Below, in pieces: positions 41,844 through 51,815 of a stretch of DNA of 64,000 bases. Position 1 is the stretch's first letter. The number at the start of each line of letters is the position of its first letter. The stretch lies in NCBI GenBank assembly GCA_015075445.1, contig JABTUJ010000018.1, positions 1 through 64,000 on the forward strand. The letters run 5' to 3'. This DNA comes from Verrucomicrobiales bacterium (GTDB lineage Bacteria > Verrucomicrobiota > Verrucomicrobiia > Limisphaerales > J093). The position numbers were made by a program, and so were the translations under genes. The notes under the pieces are model-generated. The model ran no database searches and was not told the DNA's origin. It saw only the letters and a program-made list of their open reading frames with translations.

Positions 41844-44789
41844 TCAAGGTACCGTGACGTGAATCTCATCGGTCCAGCGACGCGTGGCGGCCTGCCGGTG
41901 GAACAGCAGGATGCCGGTGTGGGACGGTGAATAGAGCTCTGCCAGGGGACCCCACACCGGGTCCCGCTCAACCGCCAATTCCACGCTGGCCCCGGAGGCC
42001 GCGGACAACGTCTGCGGTCCGGTAACGAACCGCGGCAGCCCCGGGGTGTAGAGGATCAGGTAAGACCCGTCCGCGATGTAGTCCGTCGTCCAGCCCGTGA
42101 AATAGTTGTCGTATCCCCAGACGATGATCTGCATGGGATCGCCCAAGCCGATACCCAGATCGGAGAGGCGCACCCGGAAAACCATGACGCTGGCATCCAG
42201 ATCGCAGTCCGTGAAGAACCGTACCGGCAACTCGGTCTGCGTGGCGACATTGTAGACCGCGGTCACGTTCTGTCCGGTCTGCGCAAACCCGGTCAGTTCC
42301 TTGTGGTACACGGCGAAGTCCGGATCGCCGTCCCCGGTGACATCAATGTCGATCTCGATCCCGGCCGGATAGTTAGGATGCGACGGTTCGCCGTGGGTCG
42401 AGACGGCAAACTCGACGTAGGCAACACCCCCGGCGCTGAAGGTCCGCGCGCCAAACGACTTGAGGTCGACCAGCGCGTAGTCGGCGCCCGGCAGCGGCGG
42501 CGAAGGATAGTCCAGGGGACTGGTGCCCAGCAGATCGAACACCTCAGTCACCCCCACCGTGCTCCCCCGCGTGTTGCTCACCGTGACTATCCCCGATTCC
42601 TCGCCGGGATCCCCGACGAGCAGCACCTGTCTTGTATCCGGACGCATGTCGGCTGCCTTGCGCGGAAGGAGGTGCCACGGAAGTGCAATCGTCTCCGCCC
42701 CGCCGCGAATGAGCACATGGCCGTCGAATTCGTTCAGCCGCAGCGCCTCGCCGTCGCCGCCGCGGGCGCCTCCCGCGAGGAACCAGTCCGGCAGCAACGC
42801 GGAGTTCACCGCGAGGGAGACACGGAAGTAACCCTTCCCGCCCGCCGGCACGTCGACCGAGGCTGGGGTGAAGGTCACCGTGACGGCCGCCGTCGCAGCG
42901 TCCTCCGCGTAGCGGAAGAGGTTCTCCGCGGTGTATGTCCGCGGAGTCGAACCCAGATTGCAGACCTCAATGGCCTTGCGCAGCGTCGTGATCGGGGACG
43001 CGGCATTCAACGAGCGATAGCCGAAGGAGAGGCTCGCGATCCTCGAGTCCCGGTCGTAGGCGATGGTGTCGGTGGCGTGGGCACGATCCACGCGGACCTC
43101 GCCGGCCCCGATGCGCGTGACGGGTGCGAGCACGCCGGGTTGGGAAACCGGGTTGACCAGGATGTCCCGCTCGGCCGTGTTCATGAGCCGGGCCTTGACC
43201 TCGTGTGGGGCCAGCGTCGGAAAGGCTTCCAGAAGCAACGCCGCCGCACCGGACACCATCGGCGCCGCGCCCGAGGTTCCGCCGAACGCGCTCTCACCGC
43301 TGCCGGTGCCTGCCTCCGCCGAAACCGACGCGCCCGGAGCGCCCAGGTCCGGTTTGATGGCCTGGTTGCTTGAAGCCGGCCCACGGGAGGAACTCGAAAC
43401 CAAGCTCCCGACCAGCGGGGTGCCCACGTCGGGAGCGAAGGTGGCGGTCACCGGACTGGGGGAGATCAGCTTGGCCTTGAGCGCATTGCCGTCGGCCTGG
43501 CTGATCACGAGCGTCGGAACCAGAGTGTCGCCGCCGCCGAAGGAAAAAGTTGGCGGATCCCCCGGCACGTTGTTCACGATGATCGCGCCGATGGCCCCGG
43601 CATCCGCCGCCCTGTCCACCTTCAGACTCACGGCACAAACGCCGCGGTCAATCAGCGCGATCTTGCCCGCCAGGTCCACCCCTTCGGGATAGGCGTCGCC
43701 GGGACAGCCGCGTCCCACGTGCACCAGCGTCCCCGACACCTCGGCCAGAACTGGTGCCCAGTCGACCGGGGCAGTATTCGGATAGAAGACGGTGACGCCG
43801 TCCTGCGTGGCTCGGAGCGCCATCGCGAAGGCCGACGGCACCTGGGTCTGGGCAACGCTGATGACGCCGGGCGCGATCGAGGGGGCCCCCACCACATACG
43901 GTTTGTCGCCGCTGTTGCCCGCGGAGGCCACGACCACGATGCCGAAATCCACCAGGTTCTGCACCGCGCCGGCGCTGTCATCCTGGATCTGGCCGTAAGA
44001 CGATCCCAAGGAGAGGTTCACCACATCCACGGCGTCGCTGAGGTCCCCGTTCTGATCTGGGTCCATCGCGCGCTCCAACCCCTGGAGGATGGCCACGCCG
44101 CTGCAGGAGGTCGCGACCGCGCTGCACACCTTGAAGGCATAGAGCCTCGCGCCGGGCGCCACGCCCCGATGCGATCCGTCCAGGCTTTCACCGGCAATGA
44201 TGTCCGCCACGTGGGTCCCATGGCCTTGACGGTCAATCGGATCCGGATCAGGTGCGAGCACGCCGGCCAGCCCGTTCGGACCCAGGGGCCAGACCTCGCC
44301 CACGAAGTCGTAGCCGCCGATCACTTTGTCCGTGGGGAACAGCCCGTCGAGCTGCGTGTTCGCGTCGGCGTCCGGGTTCTCACCGTACGCGGCCCGATAG
44401 GCCTCGGCCGTGCCGGCGCCGCCCAGGTTGCGATGGGTGTAATCCACGCCGGAATCCAGCACCGCCACCCGCACGCCGGTGCCATCCACTCCGAGCCCAT
44501 GAACCGCGGCGGCGCCCACATAGGGGACGGTCTGCGCGAGGTCCAGCTCGTGGTGCCCACAGGCCGGATGGTGATCACGGGGCAGTTCGGTAATCACCCG
44601 TCGCGGTCGACTCCCGTTGTACGACCGCGTTCCAGCGACCGCGTCAGCCGCGCGGTAACCCTGCCACCGTTGCGCGTCACCGCGTCTCACCACCAGGCCT
44701 ATCCACCATGAGCCGCCGGTATTAAGCCGTTCTGCTGGGTCGCATCCAGCCGGGGGTACGCGTTTGGTTGGCCCGACCGCCACGCTCAA
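41844..44789 (-). CDS. S8 subtilase with PA domain; 5' end probably damaged
   Basis: 981 residues as read from TTG. Catalytic residues are all present: D in VAVLDSGVDYTHRN (about 110), H in DRQGHGTHVADI (about 192) and S in FGGTSGAAPMVSGAA (about 505). A PA domain lies between H and S (LAGKIALIDRGVCAVSLKVD, DGNALKAKLISPSPVTATF). Beyond 560 come Fn3-like and beta-rich domains. There is no signal peptide and no normal pro-region. Upstream, in another frame, the DNA reads KVDPSLAAEGPVTV, like the pro-region of such proteases. So the 5' end seems frameshifted or rearranged, next to the tandem array. Without a signal peptide the protein may not be exported. Confidence 0.8.
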   Translation of the reverse strand: MSVAVGPTKRVPPAGCDPAERLNTGGSWWIGLVVRRGDAQRWQGYRAADAVAGTRSYNGSRPRRVITELPRDHHPACGHHELDLAQTVPYVGAAAVHGLGVDGTGVRVAVLDSGVDYTHRNLGGAGTAEAYRAAYGENPDADANTQLDGLFPTDKVIGGYDFVGEVWPLGPNGLAGVLAPDPDPIDRQGHGTHVADIIAGESLDGSHRGVAPGARLYAFKVCSAVATSCSGVAILQGLERAMDPDQNGDLSDAVDVVNLSLGSSYGQIQDDSAGAVQNLVDFGIVVVASAGNSGDKPYVVGAPSIAPGVISVAQTQVPSAFAMALRATQDGVTVFYPNTAPVDWAPVLAEVSGTLVHVGRGCPGDAYPEGVDLAGKIALIDRGVCAVSLKVDRAADAGAIGAIIVNNVPGDPPTFSFGGGDTLVPTLVISQADGNALKAKLISPSPVTATFAPDVGTPLVGSLVSSSSRGPASSNQAIKPDLGAPGASVSAEAGTGSGESAFGGTSGAAPMVSGAAALLLEAFPTLAPHEVKARLMNTAERDILVNPVSQPGVLAPVTRIGAGEVRVDRAHATDTIAYDRDSRIASLSFGYRSLNAASPITTLRKAIEVCNLGSTPRTYTAENLFRYAEDAATAAVTVTFTPASVDVPAGGKGYFRVSLAVNSALLPDWFLAGGARGGDGEALRLNEFDGHVLIRGGAETIALPWHLLPRKAADMRPDTRQVLLVGDPGEESGIVTVSNTRGSTVGVTEVFDLLGTSPLDYPSPPLPGADYALVDLKSFGARTFSAGGVAYVEFAVSTHGEPSHPNYPAGIEIDIDVTGDGDPDFAVYHKELTGFAQTGQNVTAVYNVATQTELPVRFFTDCDLDASVMVFRVRLSDLGIGLGDPMQIIVWGYDNYFTGWTTDYIADGSYLILYTPGLPRFVTGPQTLSAASGASVELAVERDPVWGPLAELYSPSHTGILLFHRQAATRRWTDEIHVTVP

Positions 44790-45357
44790 CAGCGGGTCCG
44801 CGAGCGGATACGGTTACCGGACCTTCGGCCGCCAGCGACGGATCCACCTTGGCGAGAGTGGTGACGCGGCGGGCTGGCGCCTCCAAGGTGGCCGGGACGT
44901 TCGCTGGAAAACGCGGGGCAGGGGATGACCCTGTAATCAGAGCTGTATGGCAACGACGGGCGGCCGTGCGAGCACCGCCAGCGGGCAGCGCAAGAGGCAG
45001 GCGAAAGGACGATTGACCGGGTCTTGGGACTGCGGCGCAGTTCGTTTGTCCGGGTCAGGCAAGCCTTTCCGCCCGCGGATCCCCCCTGCTTCCAGGCCTC
45101 AATACAAGGTACCCGTGGGAAACGCCTCACCTAACGATGCGCAGAAGAGAATCCGTTGCCTCTCAATTATGTCAAGTTCCGATTCAGCCAGGATCCGCTC
45201 AGGCAGCAATCACCCCGCCCCGAAGGCGAGCCTCCTTTTCATTCCTCAAGTTCAGTTACCCTGGGGGAGGGCGAGCGGGCACGTGGGGTGAGCGGTCTGG
45301 GGGCGGTGCTGCGTTCGGTGCGCGAGGGTGGGTGGAGGGCGCGCCGGTTCAATCCAC
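44790..45357. other. Stretch upstream of the subtilase, no intact gene
   Basis: Contains the out-of-frame pro-region-like segment of the subtilase (minus strand, about 44800-44890) and otherwise nothing I can support before the tandem array begins. Confidence 0.45.
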
Positions 45358-46880
45358 TCCAGGCAAAGCTCCAAGCTCAAAGGGCAAAGTTCAAGGGAAG
45401 TTCCAGGATTCCAAGGGCCAGAACCGGCCCAACGGTCAAGCGCTTGGCTGCCCGTTTGAAGTGCAAACGTCTTCCAGCGGCACTTTTCGTTCCAGCCGTA
45501 CCGGCTCAAGCTCAAAGGGGCAAAGTTCGAGAGTTCCAGAATTCAGGGGCCAGAACCGGCCCAACGGTCAGGAAGGCGCAGCGCGTTTGGGTGCGGCATC
45601 TTCCAGCGCGCTTTCGTTTCAACCCCGACGCACGCAAAGCTCCAGCTCAAAGGCAAGTTCAAGGGAAGTTCCAGGATTCAGGGCCAGGGTCGGCCCAACG
45701 GTCAAGCGGCATGGCGCGTTTTGGAGTGCAGCACGTCTTCCAGCGGCGCTTTCGTTGTGACCTGCCAGCTCCAAGCTCAAAGGCAAAGTTCAAGGAGTTC
45801 CAGAATTCCAGGGCCAGAACCGGCCCCGGTCAAAGCAATTACGGCGCGTTTAGATGCAGCGTCTTCCAGCAGCGGCAGCACCATTCAACCCGACATAAAC
45901 TCCAAGCGCAAAGGGCAAAGTTCAAGGAAGTTCCAGAATTCCAGGGGCCAGAACAGCCCAACGGTCCAAGCAAAGCGCGGCGTTTGAGTGCGGCATCTTC
46001 CGCTTCAGCGCACCGTTCAGCCCCGACGCAAAGCTCAAGCGCAAAGGGCAAAGTTCAAAAAGGGAAGTTCAGGATTCAAGCCCAGAACCGGCCCAACGGT
46101 CAAGAAGGCATAACGTTTGGAGTGCGGCGTCTTCCAGCGGCGCTTTTCGTTCAGCCCCGACGCAAAGCTCCAAGCGCAAAGGGCAAAGTTCAAGGGAAGT
46201 TCCAGGATTCCAGGGGCCAGAACCGGCCCAACGGTCAAGCGGCGCGGCGCGTTTGGAGTGCGGCGTCTTCCAGCGGCGCTTTTCGTTCAGCCCCGACGCA
46301 AAGCTCCAAGCGCAAAGGGCAAAGTTCAAGGGAAGTTCCAGGATTCCAAGGGCCAGAACCGTAACGGTCAAGAGGCGCAGCGCGTTTGAGTGCAACGCGT
46401 CTTCCAGCAACGCTTTTCGATCCAACCCCGACACGCAGCTCAAAGCGCAAAGACGCAAGATTCGAAGTTCCAGGATTCCAAGGGGCCGGAAACCAAGCCC
46501 AACGGTCAACAGTGCAGCGCGTTTGGAGTGCAGCGCGTCTTCCAGCGCTTTCATTCAGCTTGACACCAAACTCCAAGCTCAAAGGGCAAAGTTCAAGGGA
46601 AGTTCCAGAATTCCAGGGGCCAGAACCGGCCCAACGGTCAAGCGGTGCGGCGCGTTTGGAGTGCGGCGTCTTCCAGCGGCGCTTTTCGTTCAGCCCCGAC
46701 GCAAAGCTCCAAGCGCAAAGGGCAAAGTTCAAGGGAAGTTCCAAGTTCAAAATAGAACCAGCCCAACGGTCAAGCAATTGCAGGAGCGTTTAGGTGCGTC
46801 TTCCAGCGGCGCTTTTCGTTCAGCCCCGACGCAAAGCTCCAAGCGCAAAGGGCAAAGTTCAAGGGAAGTTCCAGAGGAGG
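45358..46880. repeat. Tandem array of a ~133-bp unit, about 11-12 copies
   Basis: Head-to-tail copies of 126-138 bp. Each contains CAAAGCTCCAAGCGCAAAGG, GCAAAGTTCAAGGGAAGTTC, CCAGAACCGGCCCAACGGTC and GTTTGGAGTGCGGCGTCTTC CAGCGGCGCTTTTCG. Copies begin near 45358, 45496, 45627, 45767, 45894, 46030, 46163, 46301, 46437, 46570, 46703 and 46829 (the last is cut short). The middle copies (46163-46440) are nearly identical, while outer copies are diverged and carry small deletions. The unit length is not a fixed multiple of three and frames shift from copy to copy, so it is not coding. Confidence 0.95.
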
Positions 46881-46887
46881 AGGCAAT

Positions 46888-46916
46888 GGGGTCAAACATT
46901 GACATTTGACATTCTA
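46888..46916. repeat. REP-like module GGGGTCAAACATTGACATTT
   Basis: A GGGGTCA-headed module like those of the 1-13 kb island caps the right end of the tandem array. Confidence 0.55.
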
Positions 46917-47125
46917 TCGGGCCTCCATCCACAAGCGCGTATGAAGCGGGCAAAATGTCACCGCCGGGACGGGGGACCGCGGGCTGACGGTGTCGGCGCC
47001 AACCGCGGCCCGGGAGTACGGAGCGGGGGCCATCGTACCTCAGTGCACCGGGCGGCGATTTTCAGCGCTGGCCGGAAGGAGATTGGTATACCGCCCTCTG
47101 TTAGGGCGCCTAAATATCGCCTGAT

Positions 47126-47344
47126 GACTACGCGTGGATGGCGGGCACATCCACGGCGACTCCCAAAGTCGCGGCCGTCGCCGCACTGGTCATCGATCAA
47201 GCCAAAGCGAACGGGAAGCATCTTAACCCATCGCGGGTGACGGCCCGGCTGCAGCAACGCGCGATCGACCTTGGCAAACGCGGCTACGACATGTGCTACG
47301 GGCACGGCACCGTCAACGCGATGTCGGCGCTGACGGAGAAGTGA
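47126..47344 (+). pseudogene. C-terminal fragment of a second S8 subtilase
   Basis: The frame reads DYAWMAGTSTATPKVAAVAA then LVIDQAKANGKHLNPSRVTA and ends GYDMCYGHGTVNAMSALTEK. GTSTATPKVA is the catalytic-serine block of subtilases and the remainder is the last helix region of the catalytic domain. The Asp and His blocks are absent; upstream is unrelated DNA and the tandem array. It is not a piece of the subtilase encoded at 41844, whose serine block reads GTSGAAPMVSG. A remnant. Confidence 0.8.
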
Positions 47345-47645
47345 TCCGTGCCCGAGTGAAGCGCCGGCAGCACCGCTGATTGCGGTTGCTGATTATCGGC
47401 CCGCCATGACCACAAGAGTCGCGCGGAGCTCCGCGCCGGCAGGCGCAAGTTTGCAGGCGAGGGACCCTTGCAGCGTCGACGGGTCTGAATGGCGGGCTCC
47501 AGGCCGAACAGAGAGAACGTTCGAGTTCGCGACTAGGCCGCCCGATTGGCGCTTCCGTCAGCGTGGCGCCGGACCCTCTTGAACAGGGAACCGTTGCGGC
47601 GACGCGGACCAGCAGAGCCGCACCTCGCCGCAGCGTCTTCGCAGA
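47345..47645. other. Gap of 301 bp without a supported gene
   Basis: Between the subtilase remnant and the truncated sigma factor. I see no gene or clear structured RNA. Confidence 0.45.
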
Positions 47646-48065
47646 TCAGTCAGGCCGGCGATCCACCCCGGTGAGTTGGGTCAAGGCTTCATCTAACGCC
47701 AGCAAATCCTCATCCCGCATGGAAACCGGGATTTCGGCGGCGTCCATTTCGACCCGGTCGCAGCCCCCGCCATGCTTGAGCCGCTGCCGGCGCCGGGCGT
47801 GATCCACCAGAATCCGACGCATGGCCTCCGCGGCGGCGGCGAAGAAATGGGTGCGGCCCTCCCAGTCTTGCCGGTTGGATCCGGCCAGGCGCAGCCACGC
47901 CTCGTGGACCAGCGCGGTGGGTTGCAGGGTATGCCCCGGGCGTTCACGGGCGAGCTTGCCGGCGGCCAACCGCCGCAACTCCTCGTACACCCTGGGCATC
48001 AGTTCCTCGGCGGTGTGACCGCCACCGAGGCTCGCCGAGGCCGGGTGATGGGGCGTGGACTTCAT
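47646..48065 (-). pseudogene. ECF-type sigma factor truncated before region 4
   Basis: 139 residues matching the ECF subfamily common in Planctomycetes, Acidobacteria and Verrucomicrobia (TIGR02999 type): EELMPRVYEELRRLAAGKLA, HTLQPTALVHEAWLRLAGSN, WEGRTHFFAAAAEAMRRILV and DHARRRQRLKHGG. These are region 2 and the linker. Full-length members have about 180-200 residues and continue into region 4, which reads the -35 element. Here the frame ends TQLTGVDRRPD and region 4 is missing. Probably non-functional. Confidence 0.75.
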
Positions 48066-48277
48066 GCCAGGCTGCCTGATTCAACGGTACATCGCGGATG
48101 CGGGTGTGTGATACTGCTGACCCGCACACCTGGCAAGCGTGCAGCAGGCCCTGGAGGACCGGCTCCCGCGGGCAATGGGAGGGAGATGACCAATGCCCCA
48201 GCGTCGCTTCGGAGCCTCGGGCGTGTCCGCGTCGATTCTTCTATCCACGGATGCCGAGGAGGTCCACGCTGGGTGAA

Positions 48278-48613
48278 ATGGTAACGGAGCCCCCAGACTT
48301 TCGGACCGCGTTCTGTGCGATGGCGCGGTGTCCCGACCTGGCGTTTGAGCGGGCGGTCTTCAGGCGCAGCCTACACCGACACGCGGTGCCGCTGGCGTGG
48401 TTGCTCCGCTGGCTGAGGCCTGCGTTCTTCCGCAAGGATGACCAACTCATCCAGCAGGTCGGTCGTGACCGATCGCTGGAGGAGGTCGCGGAGGACATCG
48501 AGCACTTCCAGTACGGCAATCGGGTCCATCGCCATTGGCTGCGGACCGGGCTGCGCATGCACATTGCTCCCCAGCGCCTGGCGGCGCTCGCGCGGCGCTG
48601 CCTGGCCGGCTGA
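48278..48613 (+). CDS. Hypothetical protein
   Basis: 111 residues, rich in Arg, Leu and Phe: AWLLRWLRPAFFRKDDQLIQ, VGRDRSLEEVAEDIEHFQYG, NRVHRHWLRTGLRMHIAPQR. The frame is well formed (ATG 48278 after a GGGTGAAAT sequence) and the composition is protein-like, mostly helical. I do not recognise a family. It lies 145 bp before the radical SAM gene on the same strand and might be expressed with it. Confidence 0.5.
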   Translation: MVTEPPDFRTAFCAMARCPDLAFERAVFRRSLHRHAVPLAWLLRWLRPAFFRKDDQLIQQVGRDRSLEEVAEDIEHFQYGNRVHRHWLRTGLRMHIAPQRLAALARRCLAG

Positions 48614-48758
48614 GCGGATCCGGTTGCAGCCCGACCGCCACGATGGCCTGGAGCCAAGTCATGAATTCGCCAAGGGACAGGAAGATCCGCCCTGCCTGCC
48701 GCCGCACCGCCGACGGCGGGCCGCAGCGCGAGGTGGCGCGGTTGGGTCATTGACATTT

Positions 48759-50281
48759 ATGCAGGTATTCCTGATCCACGTGGGCGACGCCGACTTCTGC
48801 CGGGTGCTTCCGGCCGGATTGGACGCTTCGCGGGCCGCAAACGGGCGGGTGAAGATCATGGCGTTTCCGCCGCTGGGCATTCAGACCCTGGCACCGGTCT
48901 TGCGGCAGGCCGGGCACGAGGTCCGTCTGTTCGACACGGCCCATCCGCAGATGAAGGCCGAGGACATCGCCCGGGCGGTGGCGCAGGAGCCTCCGGACGT
49001 GATCGCGCTGTCGTTTCTTTCGACCACCACATATCCGGCCGCCAAGGGCATGGCCCGGCGGCTCAAGGCCGAGGCGCCCCAGGTTCCCATCATCGTCGGC
49101 GGCCCGTTTGCCACGCTCAACGCCGTTCACATCCTGCGGGACTGCCCGGACATGGACGCCGTGGGGGTGGGTGAGGGAGGAACTGCTGCGGACTACTGGC
49201 ACACGTTGAGGATCGGCGCGGTGGCCGGCCTGGTTTGGCGCTCGCATGGCGGCGTGAAACGAACGCCCGCGTCGCTGCTGCGCGACCTGGATCGCTTCCC
49301 TATCGGGTGCGCCAGTCTGCCGATTAGTTACATCGAGTCGCTGCCGCTGGATGTCCCAGCGGTTCTCTCGCTGGACAAGTTCTGCACCGTGCGGACCTCG
49401 CGCGGCTGTCCCTACGCCTGCAGCTGCTGCATTCCGGCCCAGGCGAGGGCGGTGGCGGAGCCGCTCGTAAGCGCACGTACTGGGGAGTTGCAGGAACTGC
49501 ACGACCGGGGTACCGCTCGATCTACCTCACCGACGACCACTTTCTGATCAACCGCAAGCGGATCGAGAGCATCTGCCGCGGCATCCTCGAGCGCGGGCTC
49601 ACGTTCCACTGGGGCTGCGAAGGCCGGGTGGACTCGGTGGGGATCGAGCAACTGCCGCTGATGCGGGAAGCCGGCTGCAACTTCCTGGCCTTCGGGGTGG
49701 AAGCCGGCACGCAGAAGGTGCTGGACCGGCTCAACAAGCGGCAGACGCCTGCTCAGGTCGAACACGCGGTGCGGGAAGCAAAGCGAAAGGGCATCGGCAG
49801 GGTTCACGGGTTTTTTGTCGTCGGCTCGCCCGGGGAGAACGAGCAGGACATTCTGGAGAGCTTCCGCTTCGCGGCCCGCCTGGAGCTGGACACGTTCGGC
49901 TTCAACCGGCTGTGTGTTTACCGGGGCACCCCCCTGTGGCAGGAATACGTGGCGCGGGGGATTCTGGATGACGACCGTGACTGGCACAAGTGGTTCAAGT
50001 GTTCGGACATCGATCCCACCGCCTTGCCGGGCGCGGTGGTCAACCGGCTGCGGGCCGAGGGCTATGGACGGCTCTTTCTGCACCGAATCCTCCGTCGGCC
50101 GGTTCGAACCTGGCGACTCCTGCGGACGTTCGGGCGCCACATGAAGACCACGGACCTCCTCCGCCTCCTTGGGAGCCCCTTCCGCCGACGGCCGTTGACC
50201 CGCCAACCGGAACTCCCGGCCCGTATGATCGAGCAGGGACTGACCGAGCCGGCGCGGCCAGCGATGTCTGCGGCCGGATGA
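48759..50281 (+). pseudogene. B12-binding / radical SAM protein, frameshifted
   Basis: The first frame gives a cobalamin-binding-like domain (IMAFPPLGIQTLAPVLRQAG, PDVIALSFLSTTTYPAAKGM, PIIVGGPFATLNAVHILRDC) and the 4Fe-4S motif in RTSRGCPYACSCCIPAQA (C-x3-C-x2-C). It stops at 49547. The protein continues in the next frame as YRSIYLTDDHFLINRKRIES, FHWGCEGRVDSVGIEQLPLM, FGVEAGTQKVLDRLNKRQTP and so on to MIEQGLTEPARPAMSAAG. One base is missing around 49485-49512. Restored, it would be about 507 residues, a BchE/P-methylase type enzyme. Either a recent mutation or a sequencing error. Confidence 0.85.
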
Positions 50282-50364
50282 TCGCCGTGACCTTGGTCGA
50301 CGTCGGAGGCGGTCAAGTTGCCGTCGAATCTGGGGGGGGCTGTGTGTAAGTCCTTGCGCATCAT

Positions 50365-50438
50365 GGCGACCCTACCGGGACTCGAACCCGGGCTCCCACC
50401 GTGAAAGGGTGGTGTCCTAACCGCTAGACCATAGGGTC
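50365..50438 (-). tRNA. tRNA-Glu (UUC)
   Basis: A full cloverleaf on the minus strand: acceptor GACCCTA/TAGGGTC, D arm GTCTAGCGGTTAGGAC, anticodon stem-loop CCACC-CTTTCAC-GGTGG with anticodon TTC, T arm CCGGGTTCGAGTCCCGG, discriminator G. CCA is not encoded. tRNA genes are common integration sites, and an unusual three-gene operon lies 250 bp away. Confidence 0.96.
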
Positions 50439-50521
50439 GGTCACAAGAGGTGTGACTTTATGAGCCGCCGCCGTTCTGTCACGCAAAAACTCCCCGCGAC
50501 ACAAAAACTCCCCGTTTCGCT

Positions 50522-50702
50522 GAGCCAGCAGTCGGTATCGCGGTGCCGACCACTTCGGGCAATGAAACTCCTCATCCCAATCGTCCAGGAATGGCTTCGC
50601 TTCGGGGGATGACGCGCTCAGCACGCGTCCGGTGATCTGCATGGTCGGGTTCATGGTCGGTTGACGGGCAAGGTCCTCCGCGTCCGGAGCGCCGTCAACC
50701 GC
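50522..50702 (-). repeat. Diverged direct repeat flanking the HNH operon, copy 1
   Basis: On the minus strand this reads PAVDGAPDAEDLARQPTMNP then TMQITGRVLSASSPEAKPF; the second copy at 52537-52721 reads EAVDGALNPEDLARQPTMNP then TTRISGRWLDPSSPEGKASL. Both look like pieces of one ancestral gene. They lie in the same orientation on either side of the three-gene operon. Confidence 0.75.
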
Positions 50703-51393
50703 GGGCTCGAGTGTGCTTTCCACCCGTGTGAGCAGAAGGGCTTTCCAGGAGGTCCGTGTCAACCCCTCGCGAGGCCAGCCACTGCCGGATGGTAAGCACG
50801 CCACCGTTGGTGACTAGTGGCGGGAAGAAGTCCAGATCGCGCAGCAACTCGCGTAGGGTGGCCATTAGTTGGCTCTGAACTTCGGCGGGATTGTCAGCCT
50901 CGTATTGAATCGCCGTGGTCAGCAGGCGGAGGATCTGATCTGCCAGTCTCCGACGCATCGCTCTCTTACTCCTGTGACACGCTTCGTCCAACCCGATCAC
51001 GGTTACGTGGTACTTCCCTTCTGGGCTGATCGGAACCCATTGACCATCCTCGCTCTCGCGAATGTGCTGGGGGAACTCGCACTCGCGGGTGCAATTCAAG
51101 AGCCTCTGCCGCTTGTCCAGCGGATTGCATACGGGCTTATCGTGTTTGGTCAAGTTGCACGCTGCACACGCCAGCATGAGATTAGTGTAAGCGTGCCGCT
51201 TCCGTCCTGAGATCTTGCAGTTGAAGTGATCAACATGGTCGAGCGACGGATGGCGCAAGTCACGCGGATCCAGGCAGTACGCACAAGTTCGCTGGAAATC
51301 ATTACGCAGGAATGGGAGCGCCTTCTTCCGGTAGTTACCCTCCCTGAGCATGACCGGCGGACCAGGGCCGCGTCTGACCCGTTCTGCGGTCAT
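50695..51393 (-). CDS. HNH endonuclease
   Basis: 232 residues. The HNH fold is in the first third: CAYCLDPRDLRHPSLDHVDH carries the first CxxC and the catalytic H, then HAYTNLMLACAACNLTKHDK the second CxxC and the N/H residues. The arrangement LREGNYRKKALPFLRNDFQR before it resembles the HNH partners of some defence operons (PtuB-like/TIGR02646 style), but the match is loose. The C-terminal half is helical and unrecognised. The ATG at 51393 overlaps the stop of the upstream gene (TGATG), so the three genes form one operon. The 3' end runs into the flanking direct repeat. Confidence 0.85.
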   Translation of the reverse strand: MTAERVRRGPGPPVMLREGNYRKKALPFLRNDFQRTCAYCLDPRDLRHPSLDHVDHFNCKISGRKRHAYTNLMLACAACNLTKHDKPVCNPLDKRQRLLNCTRECEFPQHIRESEDGQWVPISPEGKYHVTVIGLDEACHRSKRAMRRRLADQILRLLTTAIQYEADNPAEVQSQLMATLRELLRDLDFFPPLVTNGGVLTIRQWLASRGVDTDLLESPSAHTGGKHTRARG

Positions 51394-51815
51394 CAAATCT
51401 CGATTGGCCGAAGGTACTCTTGAACCTCGCGGAGCTTCTCCTCGAGCTTCTGCAGGCGTCGGACCTCCGAATAGTCCCGGAGTTGTTTCTCAGCGAAAAT
51501 CCTGCTGTGTCGATCACGCTTCATGCTGCGATACCTGCTCGCCTCCTCGTCGGTTGCCTTCTCAGCCAGCACCTTCTGCTCCAGGCGTATGAACTCGCGC
51601 CTCGTCTCTGGGCGGCTCCAGTCGAAGTCTTCCGCGGTATCAACCACTCGCGGTTCCAGTACCACGAAATCGCCCCCCTCCCCGAGCATTGCGGTGGCAG
51701 CCTCGAGACCAGCCGCCGCGCGCCACTCTGAAGTACGGTTGCACGCTGCATTCTCGTGTTGAGATGCGATGATTGCCGGTTGGACCGTCTCTCCCGATGG
51801 AGCGTGGAGGATCAT
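51393..51815 (-). CDS. Hypothetical coiled-coil protein, middle gene of the HNH operon
   Basis: 140 residues. The first half is mixed (GGDFVVLEPRVVDTAEDFDW); the second half is charged and helical, likely coiled coil (RREFIRLEQKVLAEKATDEE ... EVRRLQKLEEKLREVQEYL). I do not recognise the family. It starts by an ATGA overlap with the gene upstream and ends by a TGATG overlap with the HNH gene, so expression of the three is coupled. Possible specificity or regulatory partner of the nuclease (inference). Confidence 0.7.
   Translation of the reverse strand: MILHAPSGETVQPAIIASQHENAACNRTSEWRAAAGLEAATAMLGEGGDFVVLEPRVVDTAEDFDWSRPETRREFIRLEQKVLAEKATDEEASRYRSMKRDRHSRIFAEKQLRDYSEVRRLQKLEEKLREVQEYLRPIEI

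Noticed and set aside
45358-46880. CRISPR array
   Set aside because: Units of ~133 bp are repeated as a whole with no alternation of short identical repeats and unique spacers, and no cas gene is nearby.
45156-46909. Open frames with repeats such as KLQAQRAKFKGSSRIPRART in the tandem array
   Set aside because: Unit lengths are not constant multiples of three, the same repeat is read in all frames in different copies, and the translation is a low-complexity basic peptide. The repetition is at DNA level.
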